From SPJN01 sp965229935 (lineage in GTDB: Bacteria > Pseudomonadota > Alphaproteobacteria > SPJN01): a stretch of DNA of 64,000 nt. Below, piece after piece: positions 7,981 to 16,939 of this stretch. A program made the position numbers and the translations under genes. The notes below the pieces were generated by a model. The model did no database searches and was not told where the DNA came from. It saw nothing but the letters and a program-made list of their open reading frames with translations. The DNA lies in contig CBDDKB010000002.1 of assembly GCA_965229935.1 (NCBI GenBank), forward strand, positions 496,001 to 560,000, read 5' to 3'. Within the stretch, counting starts at the first letter, position 1. Each line of letters opens with the position of its first letter.

Positions 7981-9666
7981 ATGACTGATCAGTTTTCCAT
8001 CGCGCTTGCCCAGTTAAACCCGATTGTGGGGGACGTGGCAGGCAATCTAGACAAGGCCCGGGCGGCGCTGAAACATGCGGCGGCTGATGGGGCTGATGTG
8101 CTGGTTTTCCCTGAATTATTTATGTCAGGCTATCCGCCCGAAGACCTTGTGATGAAGGATGCGTTTCTGCGCGCCTGTAAGGAGGCGGTGGAGGCTTTGG
8201 CGCAAGAGGTGACCGCCGATGGTCCTGCCGTTTTGATCACCAGCCCGTGGCGGGACGAGGCAGGCCAGCGCATTAATGCGGTCCTCGCGCTTGACAATGG
8301 CCAGATCGAAGCAGTGCGGGCCAAGGTCCACTTGCCCAATTATGGCGTGTTTGATGAAGTGCGCGTGTTTGAACCGGGCCCCATGCCGGGGCCGATTGCC
8401 GTGCGCGGTGTGCGTCTCGGTGTGCCGATCTGCGAAGATATCTGGTTTGACGATGTGGTTGAATGTTTGACCGAAACCGGGGCGGAGATGATTGTGGTGC
8501 CCAATGGCAGCCCGTGGGATCGGCAAAAGCTTGATCGTCGTTTTGCGGTTGCTGCCGCCCGCGCGGCAGAGGCGCAGTTGCCACTGGTCTATGTCAATCA
8601 GGTCGGTGGACAGGACGAGCTTGTGTTTGATGGCGGCAGTTTCGTGCTGACCAAAAATGGCCGCATGGTCCAGGGGCTTCCCTATTGGGAGGAGGCGGTC
8701 GCTATCGCCACGCTAACCCGTGGGGAGGATGGTTTCGTGCCCGTTACAGCCGATGTCCCCACGCCGCCTGAGGGATTGGGCGCTGTCTATCAGGCTATGA
8801 TGCTTGGTCTGAGGGATTATGTGGAAAAGAACCGCTTCCCCGGTGTGGTGCTTGGCCTTAGCGGCGGGATTGATTCTGCGCTGACCGCCGCTGTCGCCGT
8901 TGATGCGCTTGGCGCTGACCGGGTGCGTACGGTCATGATGCCGTACCGCTACACCAGTTCGGAAAGTCTGACTGATGCTGAACAATGCGCCAAGGCATTG
9001 GGCGTCAATTGCAGTTCCATCGCGATTGAGCCTGCGGTCAAAGGCTTTATGGACATGTTGGAAGATCAGTTCAGCGGCACCAACCAAGATACGACCGAAG
9101 AAAATCTGCAAAGCCGCTCGCGCGGGTTGACCTTGATGGCGCTCAGCAACAAGTTCGGCGACATGGTTTTGACGACCGGGAACAAATCCGAAGTCTCAGT
9201 CGGTTATGCGACTTTGTATGGCGATATGGTCGGCGGCTATAATGTGTTGAAGGATGTCTATAAGACAGAGGTGTTTGCCCTATGCCGTTGGCGGAATGAA
9301 AACCTGCCCCTTGGCGCTAAAGGCCCGGCAGGTGAAGTGATCCCCGATAATATCATCGTGAAGCCGCCAACTGCCGAACTGCGTGAAGACCAGAAGGATG
9401 AAGATAGTCTGCCGCCCTATGACGTGCTGGACGATATTCTTGATCGGCTGGTGGAAAAGGAACAATCCGTCGCCGAGATTATCAAGGCAGGCCATGATGT
9501 TGATACGGTCATGCGTATCGAACATCTGCTTTACATCGCAGAATATAAGCGGCGTCAGGCCGCCCCCGGCGTCAAGATCAGCCCGCGTAATTTCGGGCGC
9601 GACCGCCGTTATCCCATCACGAACGGGTTCCGCGATGCCCGCTTTCGCGTTACCGAAGAAGGCTAG
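7981..9666 (+). CDS. nadE: glutamine-dependent NAD+ synthetase
   Basis: Converts nicotinate adenine dinucleotide to NAD+ using ATP and glutamine-derived ammonia. The 561-residue protein has two domains. An amino-terminal nitrilase-type glutaminase carries the triad Glu45 (VFPELF), Lys115 (AKVHLPNYGVFDE) and Cys151 (PICEDIW). A carboxyl-terminal synthetase carries the ATP P-loop SGGIDS at residues 294-299 and the TTGNKSE block. The reading frame stays open to a TTG at 7927, but homology starts at MTDQFSIALAQLNP, so ATG 7981 was chosen; its ribosome site is weak. The stop lies three bases before gltX, so the two form one transcript. Confidence 0.96.
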   Translation: MTDQFSIALAQLNPIVGDVAGNLDKARAALKHAAADGADVLVFPELFMSGYPPEDLVMKDAFLRACKEAVEALAQEVTADGPAVLITSPWRDEAGQRINAVLALDNGQIEAVRAKVHLPNYGVFDEVRVFEPGPMPGPIAVRGVRLGVPICEDIWFDDVVECLTETGAEMIVVPNGSPWDRQKLDRRFAVAAARAAEAQLPLVYVNQVGGQDELVFDGGSFVLTKNGRMVQGLPYWEEAVAIATLTRGEDGFVPVTADVPTPPEGLGAVYQAMMLGLRDYVEKNRFPGVVLGLSGGIDSALTAAVAVDALGADRVRTVMMPYRYTSSESLTDAEQCAKALGVNCSSIAIEPAVKGFMDMLEDQFSGTNQDTTEENLQSRSRGLTLMALSNKFGDMVLTTGNKSEVSVGYATLYGDMVGGYNVLKDVYKTEVFALCRWRNENLPLGAKGPAGEVIPDNIIVKPPTAELREDQKDEDSLPPYDVLDDILDRLVEKEQSVAEIIKAGHDVDTVMRIEHLLYIAEYKRRQAAPGVKISPRNFGRDRRYPITNGFRDARFRVTEEG

Positions 9667-9669
9667 AGC

Positions 9670-11028
9670 ATGAGTGTCACTGTCCGTTTTGCCCCGTCAC
9701 CAACGGGTTATATTCATGTGGGGAATTTGCGTCCCGCCGTGTTGAACGCGCTTTATGCGCGCGCCAATGGCGGCACCTTCATCCTGCGTCTTGATGATAC
9801 GGATGAGGAACGGTCCACCCCCGAATATGCCGCTGCGATTAAGGAAGATCTGGCGTGGCTTGGCCTGAATTGGGATCGGTTGGAAACGCAATCATCACGC
9901 AAGGCCCGTTATGACGAGATGAAGCAGGCCCTGATTGGTGAAGGCTTGCTTTACCCCTGTTATGAAACCCCTGAAGAGTTGGATTTGAAGCGTAAAATCG
10001 CGCTCAATGCCGGGCGCCCGCCCGTCTATGATCGCGCGGCGCTGTCGCTGACTGACGAGGATAGAACGGCGCTGGAGGGGGAGGGGCGCAAACCCCATTT
10101 CCGCTTTAAATTACCTGCGATCACAGCCGAATGGGATGACGGTATTTTGGGGCACAAGGCAGTGGACCTGACCACCCAGTCTGACCCGGTGCTGATCCGG
10201 GCTGATGGCACCATGCTCTATACTTTGCCGTCGGTGACGGATGATCTTGATTTCGGTGTCACCCACATCATTCGCGGTGATGACCACACAACCAACACTG
10301 CCGTGCAATTGGCGATCTTTTCTGCGGTTGCCAAGATCATGGGCAAGTCAGATGACGCCATTCCCGGCTTTGCCCATCACGCATTGATTGTTGGATCAGA
10401 TGGGGAGGGGTTGTCAAAACGCCTAGGCTCATTAGCGGTGCGCAATTATCGCGACCGGGGGTATGAGCCGATTGCCCTGTTAAGCCTGATGGCGCGCATC
10501 GGTACCTCAGACGCGGTAGAGCTTGCCACAAATTTAGATGAGCTTGCGTCGGGCTTCACCTTCGATAAGGTCAGCCATTCACAGGCGCGCTTTGACGAGG
10601 TTGAGCTTGATCACCTAAACGCCCGCTTTGTGCATGAACAGGATTTTGCTGCGGTGGCAGATCAACTTGCCGCGCTTGGGATTACAGGCGATCAGGCGGC
10701 AGGGTTCTGGGATGCGGTGAAAGCCAACCTCACCCGCGTGCAACAGGCTGCTGATTGGTGGCCGGTGGTGGCTGAGCAAATCGCGCCTGTTATCGCCGAT
10801 GATGATCGTGAGTTTATCGCCGGGGCCGCAGACCATTTGCCAGAAACGTTGGATGAAGCGGCGTGGGGCATTTGGACCAAGGCCCTGAAAGAGGCAACAG
10901 GCCGTAAGGGCAAGCAATTGTTTATGCCACTGCGACAAGCGCTCACGGCAAAAGACCATGGACCGGAATTGAAAAACCTGCTACCTCTCATCCCACGGGA
11001 CGAGGTTTTGCGCCGTTTACAGGGCTAA
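9670..11028 (+). CDS. gltX: glutamyl-tRNA synthetase
   Basis: Charges tRNA with glutamate. The 452-residue class I synthetase begins VRFAPSPTGYIHVGNLRPA; its HIGH box reads HVGN. The KMSKS-equivalent is GLSKRLGS near residue 250. IIRGDDHTTNTAVQ is the conserved tRNA- and ATP-binding segment. Many alphaproteobacteria have two GltX paralogues that divide the charging of tRNA-Glu and tRNA-Gln (the latter corrected by GatCAB). This copy could be either, and the choice cannot be made from this window. It starts three bases after nadE. Confidence 0.94.
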   Translation: MSVTVRFAPSPTGYIHVGNLRPAVLNALYARANGGTFILRLDDTDEERSTPEYAAAIKEDLAWLGLNWDRLETQSSRKARYDEMKQALIGEGLLYPCYETPEELDLKRKIALNAGRPPVYDRAALSLTDEDRTALEGEGRKPHFRFKLPAITAEWDDGILGHKAVDLTTQSDPVLIRADGTMLYTLPSVTDDLDFGVTHIIRGDDHTTNTAVQLAIFSAVAKIMGKSDDAIPGFAHHALIVGSDGEGLSKRLGSLAVRNYRDRGYEPIALLSLMARIGTSDAVELATNLDELASGFTFDKVSHSQARFDEVELDHLNARFVHEQDFAAVADQLAALGITGDQAAGFWDAVKANLTRVQQAADWWPVVAEQIAPVIADDDREFIAGAADHLPETLDEAAWGIWTKALKEATGRKGKQLFMPLRQALTAKDHGPELKNLLPLIPRDEVLRRLQG

Positions 11029-11057
11029 ACCCCCGCAAAAATGGGATTTTTCGCTGA

Positions 11058-11071
11058 TGTTGATGTCAACA
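11058..11071. promoter_or_regulatory. 14-base palindrome upstream of cysS
   Basis: TGTTGA-TG-TCAACA is a perfect inverted repeat with six-base arms in the 185-base gap before cysS, about 140 bases from its start. A second palindrome, ACGCAAA-A-TTTGCGT, lies at 11175-11189, closer to the gene. Either could be an operator or a DNA structure. No regulator family is assigned. Confidence 0.25.
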
Positions 11072-11213
11072 TTCTGCATTATTGATTGGATTATTTGCGA
11101 CCAGTAAAGCTGGCCGCGCCCGATCCCCATTGTCTTTTTCCTGACTGGTCATTTCGAGCGCGGCTTTCCGCGAAACGCAAAATTTGCGTGCGCAAAAATG
11201 ATTTGAAGGATGG

Positions 11214-12536
11214 ATGAAGGCTGTGAGTTTGCGCTTTTACAACACCAAGACCCGCTCGAAAGACGATTTCGTGCCCATAGACCCAAACAATGTCCGCATG
11301 TATGTGTGCGGACCGACGGTCTATGATTTTGCGCATATCGGCAATGCCCGTCCTGCTGTCGTGTTTGATGTGCTGTTCCGCTTGCTGCGTCATGTCTATG
11401 GCGAAGATCACGTCACCTATGCGCGCAACATCACCGATGTTGAAGACAAGATCATTGAACGGGCCGCGAAAGAGGGCCGCACAATCGCCGATCTGACGGG
11501 TCAGACCGCGAAACAATATCAGGATGATATGGCGGCGTTGGGCAATCTTGCCCCCACTGTTGAGCCACGTGCGACAGGCCATATTCAGGAGATGCAGGAT
11601 ATTATCAGCACCCTGATCGATAAGGGCCTGGCCTATGAAGCTGAAGGTCATGTCCTGTTCGATGTGGTTGCCAAGGAAGATTATGGACAGATGTCCAATC
11701 GGTCGGTTGAAGACATGATCGCCGGCGCACGGGTTGAGGTTGCCCCCTATAAGAAGAACCCGATGGATTTCGTATTGTGGAAGCCTTCCACCGACGATAT
11801 GCCCGGCTGGGACTCGCCCTGGGGCTATGGTCGTCCGGGCTGGCACATTGAATGTTCTGCCATGTCGCACAAGCATTTGGGTGAACATTTCGATATTCAT
11901 GGTGGCGGGCGCGACCTGACATTCCCCCATCATGAAAATGAAGTGGCCCAATCTACCGGCGCGTTTGGCGGGGACTATGTTACCTTCTGGATGCATAATG
12001 GTTATTTGACGGTTGAGGGCGAGAAAATGTCCAAATCATTGGGCAATTTCTTTACCGCTCATGAACTGTTGGAAGACCATCCGGGGGAGGCGATCCGCCT
12101 TGCCATGTTGTCGACCCATTACCGCCAACCGCTCGACTGGACAGAGCAGGGCGTGACCGACGCCAAAACAGTGCTCGACCGCTGGTATCGTCAGGTTGCT
12201 GGGGTCGCCGCCGGGAAGGTTCCGCAGGCTGTTTTGGATGCGCTGGGGGATGATTTGAACACGCCCGGCGCTATCGCTGCGCTCCATCAGGAAAAAGACC
12301 CCGCCGCCCTGAAGGCCGGGGCTGAACTGCTTGGCCTGTTGCAAGGCGATGCAGAAGACTGGTTCCGTGGCGGTGATGATGTGGACACGGCGGCCATTGA
12401 CACCCTGGTTGAAGAACGCACACAGGCAAAGGCGAATAAGGATTTCGCACGCGCTGATGAAATTCGCGATCAACTCGCGGCGCAGAATATTGTTTTGGAA
12501 GACGGACCCGGCGGTACAAGCTGGCGGAAGGAGTAA
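11214..12536 (+). CDS. cysS: cysteinyl-tRNA synthetase
   Basis: Charges tRNA-Cys with cysteine in the cytoplasm. The 440-residue class I enzyme has MYVCGPTVYDFAHIGNAR, which holds a zinc-ligand cysteine and the HIGH motif. Further zinc ligands are in WHIECSAMS and FPHHENEVAQS, and the KMSKS loop is EKMSKSLGNF. It is slightly shorter than E. coli CysS (461). The ATG at 11214 follows GAAGGA at short spacing. It leads a tight run (cysS, cimA, rarD, trmJ, hydrolase) with gaps of a few bases. Confidence 0.96.
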   Translation: MKAVSLRFYNTKTRSKDDFVPIDPNNVRMYVCGPTVYDFAHIGNARPAVVFDVLFRLLRHVYGEDHVTYARNITDVEDKIIERAAKEGRTIADLTGQTAKQYQDDMAALGNLAPTVEPRATGHIQEMQDIISTLIDKGLAYEAEGHVLFDVVAKEDYGQMSNRSVEDMIAGARVEVAPYKKNPMDFVLWKPSTDDMPGWDSPWGYGRPGWHIECSAMSHKHLGEHFDIHGGGRDLTFPHHENEVAQSTGAFGGDYVTFWMHNGYLTVEGEKMSKSLGNFFTAHELLEDHPGEAIRLAMLSTHYRQPLDWTEQGVTDAKTVLDRWYRQVAGVAAGKVPQAVLDALGDDLNTPGAIAALHQEKDPAALKAGAELLGLLQGDAEDWFRGGDDVDTAAIDTLVEERTQAKANKDFARADEIRDQLAAQNIVLEDGPGGTSWRKE

Positions 12537-12541
12537 GAGCG

Positions 12542-14155
12542 ATGTCTAAAGATCGGCTCTATCTTTTTGATACAACCTTGCGCGACGGGGCCCAGACCCG
12601 TGGCGTAGACTTTTCAGTGGCTGATAAGCAGTTGATCGCCAGCGCCCTGGATGAGTTGGGCGTGGATTATATCGAAGGCGGCTGGCCCGGTGCCAACCCG
12701 ACCGACACGGCCTTTTTCGGCAGCCCGCCAAGTTTAAAGCGCGCGACCTTTACCGCCTTTGGCATGACAAAGCGGGCAGGTCGTTCGGCGGATAATGATC
12801 CGGGCCTGCGCGATTTGATCGACGCCAATACGCCTGCGGTTTGTATTGTGGGCAAGTCTTGGGACTTTCATGTTGATGTCGCGCTAGGTATCAGTAACGA
12901 AGAAAATGTTGACGGTATCGCTGATTCCATTGCGTCGCTTGTTAAAGCAGGGCGCGAGGCGATGTATGACGCCGAACATTTCTTTGATGGCTATAAGGCC
13001 AATCGGGACTATGCCTTGCAATGTTTGACCGCCGCCTATGAAGCGGGCGCTCGCTGGATGGTGCTGTGTGACACAAATGGCGGCACGTTGCCCCATGAGG
13101 TCTATGACATCGTTAAAGAAGTCAGCAAACATGTGCCCGGTGACCGATTGGGCATTCATGCCCATAATGATACTGAAAATGCGGTGGCAAATTCCCTTGC
13201 TGCGGTAAAGGCAGGTGTGCGTCAGGTGCAAGGCACATTGAACGGGCTTGGTGAACGGTGCGGCAATGCCAATATGGTCTCGCTCATCCCCTCATTCCTG
13301 ATGAAGCCAGGCTTTGCTGATAAGCTTGAAACAGGTATCAGCCAGAAACAGCTTGCCAGCCTGACCCGTGTGTCACGCCTGTTGGACGAGATTTTGACAC
13401 GCGCCCCCAATCGCCATCAGGCCTATGTGGGGGAGGCTGCCTTTGCCCATAAGGGCGGGCTGCATGTGTCTGCGGTCGAAAAAGACCCGCGCACCTATGA
13501 ACATGTGCCGCCCGAAACTGTCGGCAATCATAGGCAGATACTTGTGTCCAATCAGGCGGGGCGGTCCAACATTCTATCGCGCCTGTCAGGTGTGGGGATC
13601 GAGATTGACCCCAAAGACCCGCGCATCAACAAGCTGCTTGATGTTGTGAAGCAACGCGAGTTTGAAGGCTGGTCCTATGATGGGGCCGAAGCATCGTTCG
13701 AGCTGTTGGCGCGCCGCAGCTTTGACGAGGTGCCGGATTATTTCAATGTTGAAAAGTTTAAGGTCGAGGTTGAGCGCCGCTATGACGCCACCGGAAAGCT
13801 TGTCACCAGCTCGCAAGCAACGGTGAAGCTGAATGTGGCGGGCGAGACGATCCATTCTGTGTCTGACGGCCATTCAGGTCCGATCAACGCGCTGGATGAA
13901 GCCTTGCGCAAAGACCTTGGCGTTTATGCCGATGCCATCGCGGATCTTGAGCTTGTCGATTATAAAGTGCGCATCATCCAAACCGAAGGGGCGGCAGGCA
14001 CAGCCTCTGTCACGCGGGTGATGATCGAAAGCAAGGACGGGCAGGGCAATCGCTGGTTCACCGTTGGTGTGTCCGAAAATATTGTTGATGCCAGTTTCCA
14101 GGCGCTGACGGATTCAATTACCTATAAGCTCTTCAAGGCAGGCCGGAAGGTCTGA
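12542..14155 (+). CDS. cimA: (R)-citramalate synthase
   Basis: Condenses pyruvate and acetyl-CoA to (R)-citramalate, the threonine-independent entry to isoleucine synthesis. The 537-residue protein is of the long GSU1798/TIGR00977 type. The TIM-barrel starts with LYLFDTTLRDGAQTRGVDF, the HMGL-like LFDTTLRDG motif, and contains LGIHAHNDTENAVANS with metal-binding histidines. A LeuA-type regulatory domain follows from about residue 400, consistent with feedback inhibition by isoleucine. It begins five bases after cysS with AAGGAG upstream. Isopropylmalate and homocitrate synthases are alternatives, but the sequence agrees better with CimA. Confidence 0.92.
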   Translation: MSKDRLYLFDTTLRDGAQTRGVDFSVADKQLIASALDELGVDYIEGGWPGANPTDTAFFGSPPSLKRATFTAFGMTKRAGRSADNDPGLRDLIDANTPAVCIVGKSWDFHVDVALGISNEENVDGIADSIASLVKAGREAMYDAEHFFDGYKANRDYALQCLTAAYEAGARWMVLCDTNGGTLPHEVYDIVKEVSKHVPGDRLGIHAHNDTENAVANSLAAVKAGVRQVQGTLNGLGERCGNANMVSLIPSFLMKPGFADKLETGISQKQLASLTRVSRLLDEILTRAPNRHQAYVGEAAFAHKGGLHVSAVEKDPRTYEHVPPETVGNHRQILVSNQAGRSNILSRLSGVGIEIDPKDPRINKLLDVVKQREFEGWSYDGAEASFELLARRSFDEVPDYFNVEKFKVEVERRYDATGKLVTSSQATVKLNVAGETIHSVSDGHSGPINALDEALRKDLGVYADAIADLELVDYKVRIIQTEGAAGTASVTRVMIESKDGQGNRWFTVGVSENIVDASFQALTDSITYKLFKAGRKV

Positions 14156-14160
14156 CGGGG

Positions 14161-15069
14161 GTGAGTACGCCTGCATATGATAAATCAGGCTGGGCCTATG
14201 CTTTGGGCGGATTTCTGATCTGGGGCGCGCAGCCGCTTGCCTTCAAACCATTGTCGGATGTGCCACCTGACACAATCATCGCGCACCGGATTTTGTGGAC
14301 CTTGTTGGCGGTTGCCATGTTGATCATTGCGACTGGACAATGGCGTACCTTGCGCCAGACGGCGTTCCAATTGATGCGGTCGCGGCGTGAGCTGGGCCTG
14401 ATCGTTCTGTCTGCCTTGATGGTGGGCACGAACTGGTTCTTATTTGTTTATTGTGTGGTGACGGAACAGGCGCTTGCCGCCTCGCTCGGTTACTTTATCA
14501 ATCCATTGGGCAGTGTGCTGTTGGGCTTTTTGATATTGGGCGAACGGTTGAACAGGTTACAGACCATTGCTGTTTCTTTGGCTGCTGTCGGCATACTTGT
14601 GCAATTTGTCATGATGGGCACCGTCCCGGTTTTATCCTTGGTGATTGCGGGCACTTTTGCGGCCTATGGCCTGTTCCGCAAATTGGCGGCCATGCCCAGC
14701 CTGCCCGGCCTGTTTTTGGAGGTGCTGTTCTGGACCCCCTTGGCCCTGTTGTGGATCGGGCTTGACCTTGATGGGCGGCTTGGTCTGCCCTATCAGGCCA
14801 ATGACGGGATCGGCATTTGGTTGTTGCCCTTTATCGGTTTGGTGATGACCGCCATCCCCCTGCATGGCTTTGCCGAAGGGGCCAAGCGCCTGCCGCTTGG
14901 CTATGTTGGGCTTAGCCAATATATCACCCCCAGCCTGCAATTCCTGACCGCGCTGCTGATCTTTGGCGAGGCGCTGGAGGCAGGCCGCCTTGCTGCCTTT
15001 GGCCTTGTGTGGGTGGGATTGATTGTATTTGCCACAGACCTGATCAGACAGGAAAGGAAGCGAGCCTGA
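14161..15069 (+). CDS. rarD: RarD-like EamA-family membrane transporter
   Basis: A 302-residue inner-membrane protein with about ten hydrophobic segments and two EamA halves. The amino end GWAYALGGFLIWGAQPLAFK and the loop RILWTLL match the RarD (chloramphenicol-sensitive protein) group of drug/metabolite transporters, whose substrate is uncertain. The GTG start lies five bases after cimA. The stop TGA shares its last base with the trmJ ATG, so translation is likely coupled. Position behind cimA could suggest export of an amino acid or keto acid, but that is only inference. Confidence 0.85.
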   Translation: MSTPAYDKSGWAYALGGFLIWGAQPLAFKPLSDVPPDTIIAHRILWTLLAVAMLIIATGQWRTLRQTAFQLMRSRRELGLIVLSALMVGTNWFLFVYCVVTEQALAASLGYFINPLGSVLLGFLILGERLNRLQTIAVSLAAVGILVQFVMMGTVPVLSLVIAGTFAAYGLFRKLAAMPSLPGLFLEVLFWTPLALLWIGLDLDGRLGLPYQANDGIGIWLLPFIGLVMTAIPLHGFAEGAKRLPLGYVGLSQYITPSLQFLTALLIFGEALEAGRLAAFGLVWVGLIVFATDLIRQERKRA

Positions 15070-15896
15070 TGGCCGGAACAGATAAAAGCCGCACAGATGA
15101 AGCTGCCGATTTTCTAGCAGATAAAGGCACGCCCCCTGTTGTCATTCTGGTCAATCCCCAATTGGGCGAGAATATTGGTGCCTGCGCGCGCGCCATGTTG
15201 AATTTCGGCCTAACCGAAATGCGCATTGTTGATCCGCGCGATGGCTGGCCGAATGACAAGGCCTTGTCTGCATCATCCGGCGCGGTTGAGGTGATCGAAA
15301 ATGCCAAATTATTTGACACAGTTGAAGAAGCGGTCGGCGACCTGACGCATATTTATGCGACTACGGCGCGGACGCGCGAACTTGTGAAACCGATCCTGTC
15401 GCCGGGCGCTGCTGCGGCTGAGATTAAGGCGCTGGACAGTGCCACGGAAGGCGGCGCAAAAACCGGTGTCATGTTTGGTCGCGAACGGTGGGGCCTGAAT
15501 AATGAGGAAGTCTCCCTTGCGGACAGTATCATCACCTATCCGGTGAACCCGGCCTTTTCCTCCCTCAATCTGGGGCAGGCAGTGTTGCTGTTTGCCTATG
15601 AATGGTTTGCAGGCGGCGACGGGCGTTACACGGTCGAGATGCCGGAAACTCGTGCGGGACGTGCTGACAAGAAAGACCTGATCCATCTGTTTGACCATCT
15701 GGAAAGGGAGTTGGAAACCTCAGGCTTTTTGTTCCCGCCGGAAAAAGTGCCGGGCATGGTGCGGAACCTGCGAGCCATTTTTACCCGAGCAGACCTGATG
15801 CACCACGAAGTACTGACACTGCGCGGCATCATCCGATCGCTCGTCCGATCTGGAACGGCGGAACATCAAAGGCGGCGTGACGACAATGACAGCTGA
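15069..15896 (+). CDS. trmJ: tRNA (cytidine/uridine-2'-O-)-methyltransferase TrmJ
   Basis: Methylates the 2'-OH of nucleotide 32 in the anticodon loop of certain tRNAs using S-adenosylmethionine. The 275-residue SPOUT enzyme shows all three SpoU motifs: NIGACARAMLNFG (near residue 35), MFGRERWGLNNEE (near 140) and NLGQAVLLFAYEW (near 170), which make the trefoil knot. A longer frame opens at 15009, but MAGTDKSRTDEA at 15069, after AGGAAAGG, is the natural start. The stop lies inside the next gene's start region. Confidence 0.93.
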   Translation: MAGTDKSRTDEAADFLADKGTPPVVILVNPQLGENIGACARAMLNFGLTEMRIVDPRDGWPNDKALSASSGAVEVIENAKLFDTVEEAVGDLTHIYATTARTRELVKPILSPGAAAAEIKALDSATEGGAKTGVMFGRERWGLNNEEVSLADSIITYPVNPAFSSLNLGQAVLLFAYEWFAGGDGRYTVEMPETRAGRADKKDLIHLFDHLERELETSGFLFPPEKVPGMVRNLRAIFTRADLMHHEVLTLRGIIRSLVRSGTAEHQRRRDDNDS

Positions 15897-16803
15897 ACCG
15901 ATCCGCCGCGGCTTTGTTGAGGCGAACAGCCTGCGCTTTCATTATGCGGCTATGGGGTATGAACGGGGCGAACCCGTTCTGTGTGCCCACGGCTTTCCCG
16001 AAAACTGGACCTGTTGGGCCAAGGTGATGCCGCAGCTTGCCCGGGCGGGTGCCTATGTCGTCGCCCCAGATCAGCGCGGCTATAACCTGTCTGACAAACC
16101 TGATGGGGTTGAGCATTATCGGCCCAAACATCTGGTCAAGGACCTTGATCAAATCGCTGACGCATTATTTGGCGAAGATGTGCCCTTTACCTTGGTGGCG
16201 CATGATTGGGGTGGGGCGGTGGCCTGGGCCCTTGCCATTCAGCGCCCCGAACGGTTAAAGCGTCTGATCGTCATCAACGCGACCCATCCGGGTGCCTTCC
16301 AGCGTGAAATGGCGCGCAATCCTGATCAGGCCGCGCGCAGCCAGTATATGAACTTGTTTCGCAGTGATGATGCCGAACAAATCTATGGCGCGAACGGGCA
16401 TGAAAAAATGCATGAGAATTTCACAGCGCTTTATCAGGAAGGCATTCTGTCTGATCAGGATCGCGCAGCCTATGACAGGGCGTGGGCAGAACCGGGTGCG
16501 CTGACAGGTATGTTTAACTGGTATCGTGCCATGCGGATCACCCCGCCGCAATCGGCAGACAAAGACGCGGTTGAACAGAATGACAAGGCCATCGCCTTTG
16601 ATGACAGCGCACTAAAGGTTCATGTCCCCGTGCGTGTCCTGTGGGGGATGGAGGATCATGCCTTTTCCCCGAAATTGCTGGAACATTTGCCGGAATTTTG
16701 TGCTGACCTTGAGATTGTCGAAATTGCCGAGGGCAGCCATTGGGTTATCCATGAACAGCCTGATTTGATCGCGGACCGGATCACAAGCTGGATCAGGTCG
16801 TAA
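15886..16803 (+). CDS. alpha/beta hydrolase, epoxide hydrolase-like
   Basis: A 305-residue alpha/beta-hydrolase. The nucleophile elbow is AHDWGG with Asp107, not the usual Ser. The oxyanion region is HGFPENW, and the catalytic His285 lies in GSHWVIHEQPD. Aspartate nucleophile plus HGFPE is the pattern of soluble epoxide hydrolases and haloacid or haloalkane dehalogenases. The pair of lid tyrosines needed for epoxide opening cannot be confirmed by eye, so the substrate is unknown. The ATG at 15886 (or GTG at 15877) lies inside the 3' end of trmJ, making it the last gene of the cysS run. Confidence 0.82.
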   Translation: MTAEPIRRGFVEANSLRFHYAAMGYERGEPVLCAHGFPENWTCWAKVMPQLARAGAYVVAPDQRGYNLSDKPDGVEHYRPKHLVKDLDQIADALFGEDVPFTLVAHDWGGAVAWALAIQRPERLKRLIVINATHPGAFQREMARNPDQAARSQYMNLFRSDDAEQIYGANGHEKMHENFTALYQEGILSDQDRAAYDRAWAEPGALTGMFNWYRAMRITPPQSADKDAVEQNDKAIAFDDSALKVHVPVRVLWGMEDHAFSPKLLEHLPEFCADLEIVEIAEGSHWVIHEQPDLIADRITSWIRS

Positions 16804-16808
16804 AAATA

Positions 16809-16825
16809 CGTCAGCATTCCTGACG
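16809..16825 (+). terminator. hairpin after the cysS-to-hydrolase run
   Basis: CGTCAG/CTGACG forms a six-base stem with a five-base loop, six bases after the hydrolase stop. There is no T-run, so it is at most a Rho-assisted or mRNA-stabilising stem. Confidence 0.35.
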
Positions 16826-16939
16826 GACAGCAGCGTTCCTTTTCCGGACGACAATAGGTGTATAGCGCGCCAAGCTTTCATTCGTGGGCTGCAGCGATGC
16901 AACCATGGGGCTTCCCGAGGGGGTTTGGGAGGGCTGTTG

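Noticed and set aside
11091..11996. Long open frame of 301 codons on the minus strand opposite cysS
   Set aside because: It lies antisense to a well-conserved synthetase gene, its translation has no recognisable domain and its composition is that of a reverse reading of coding DNA.
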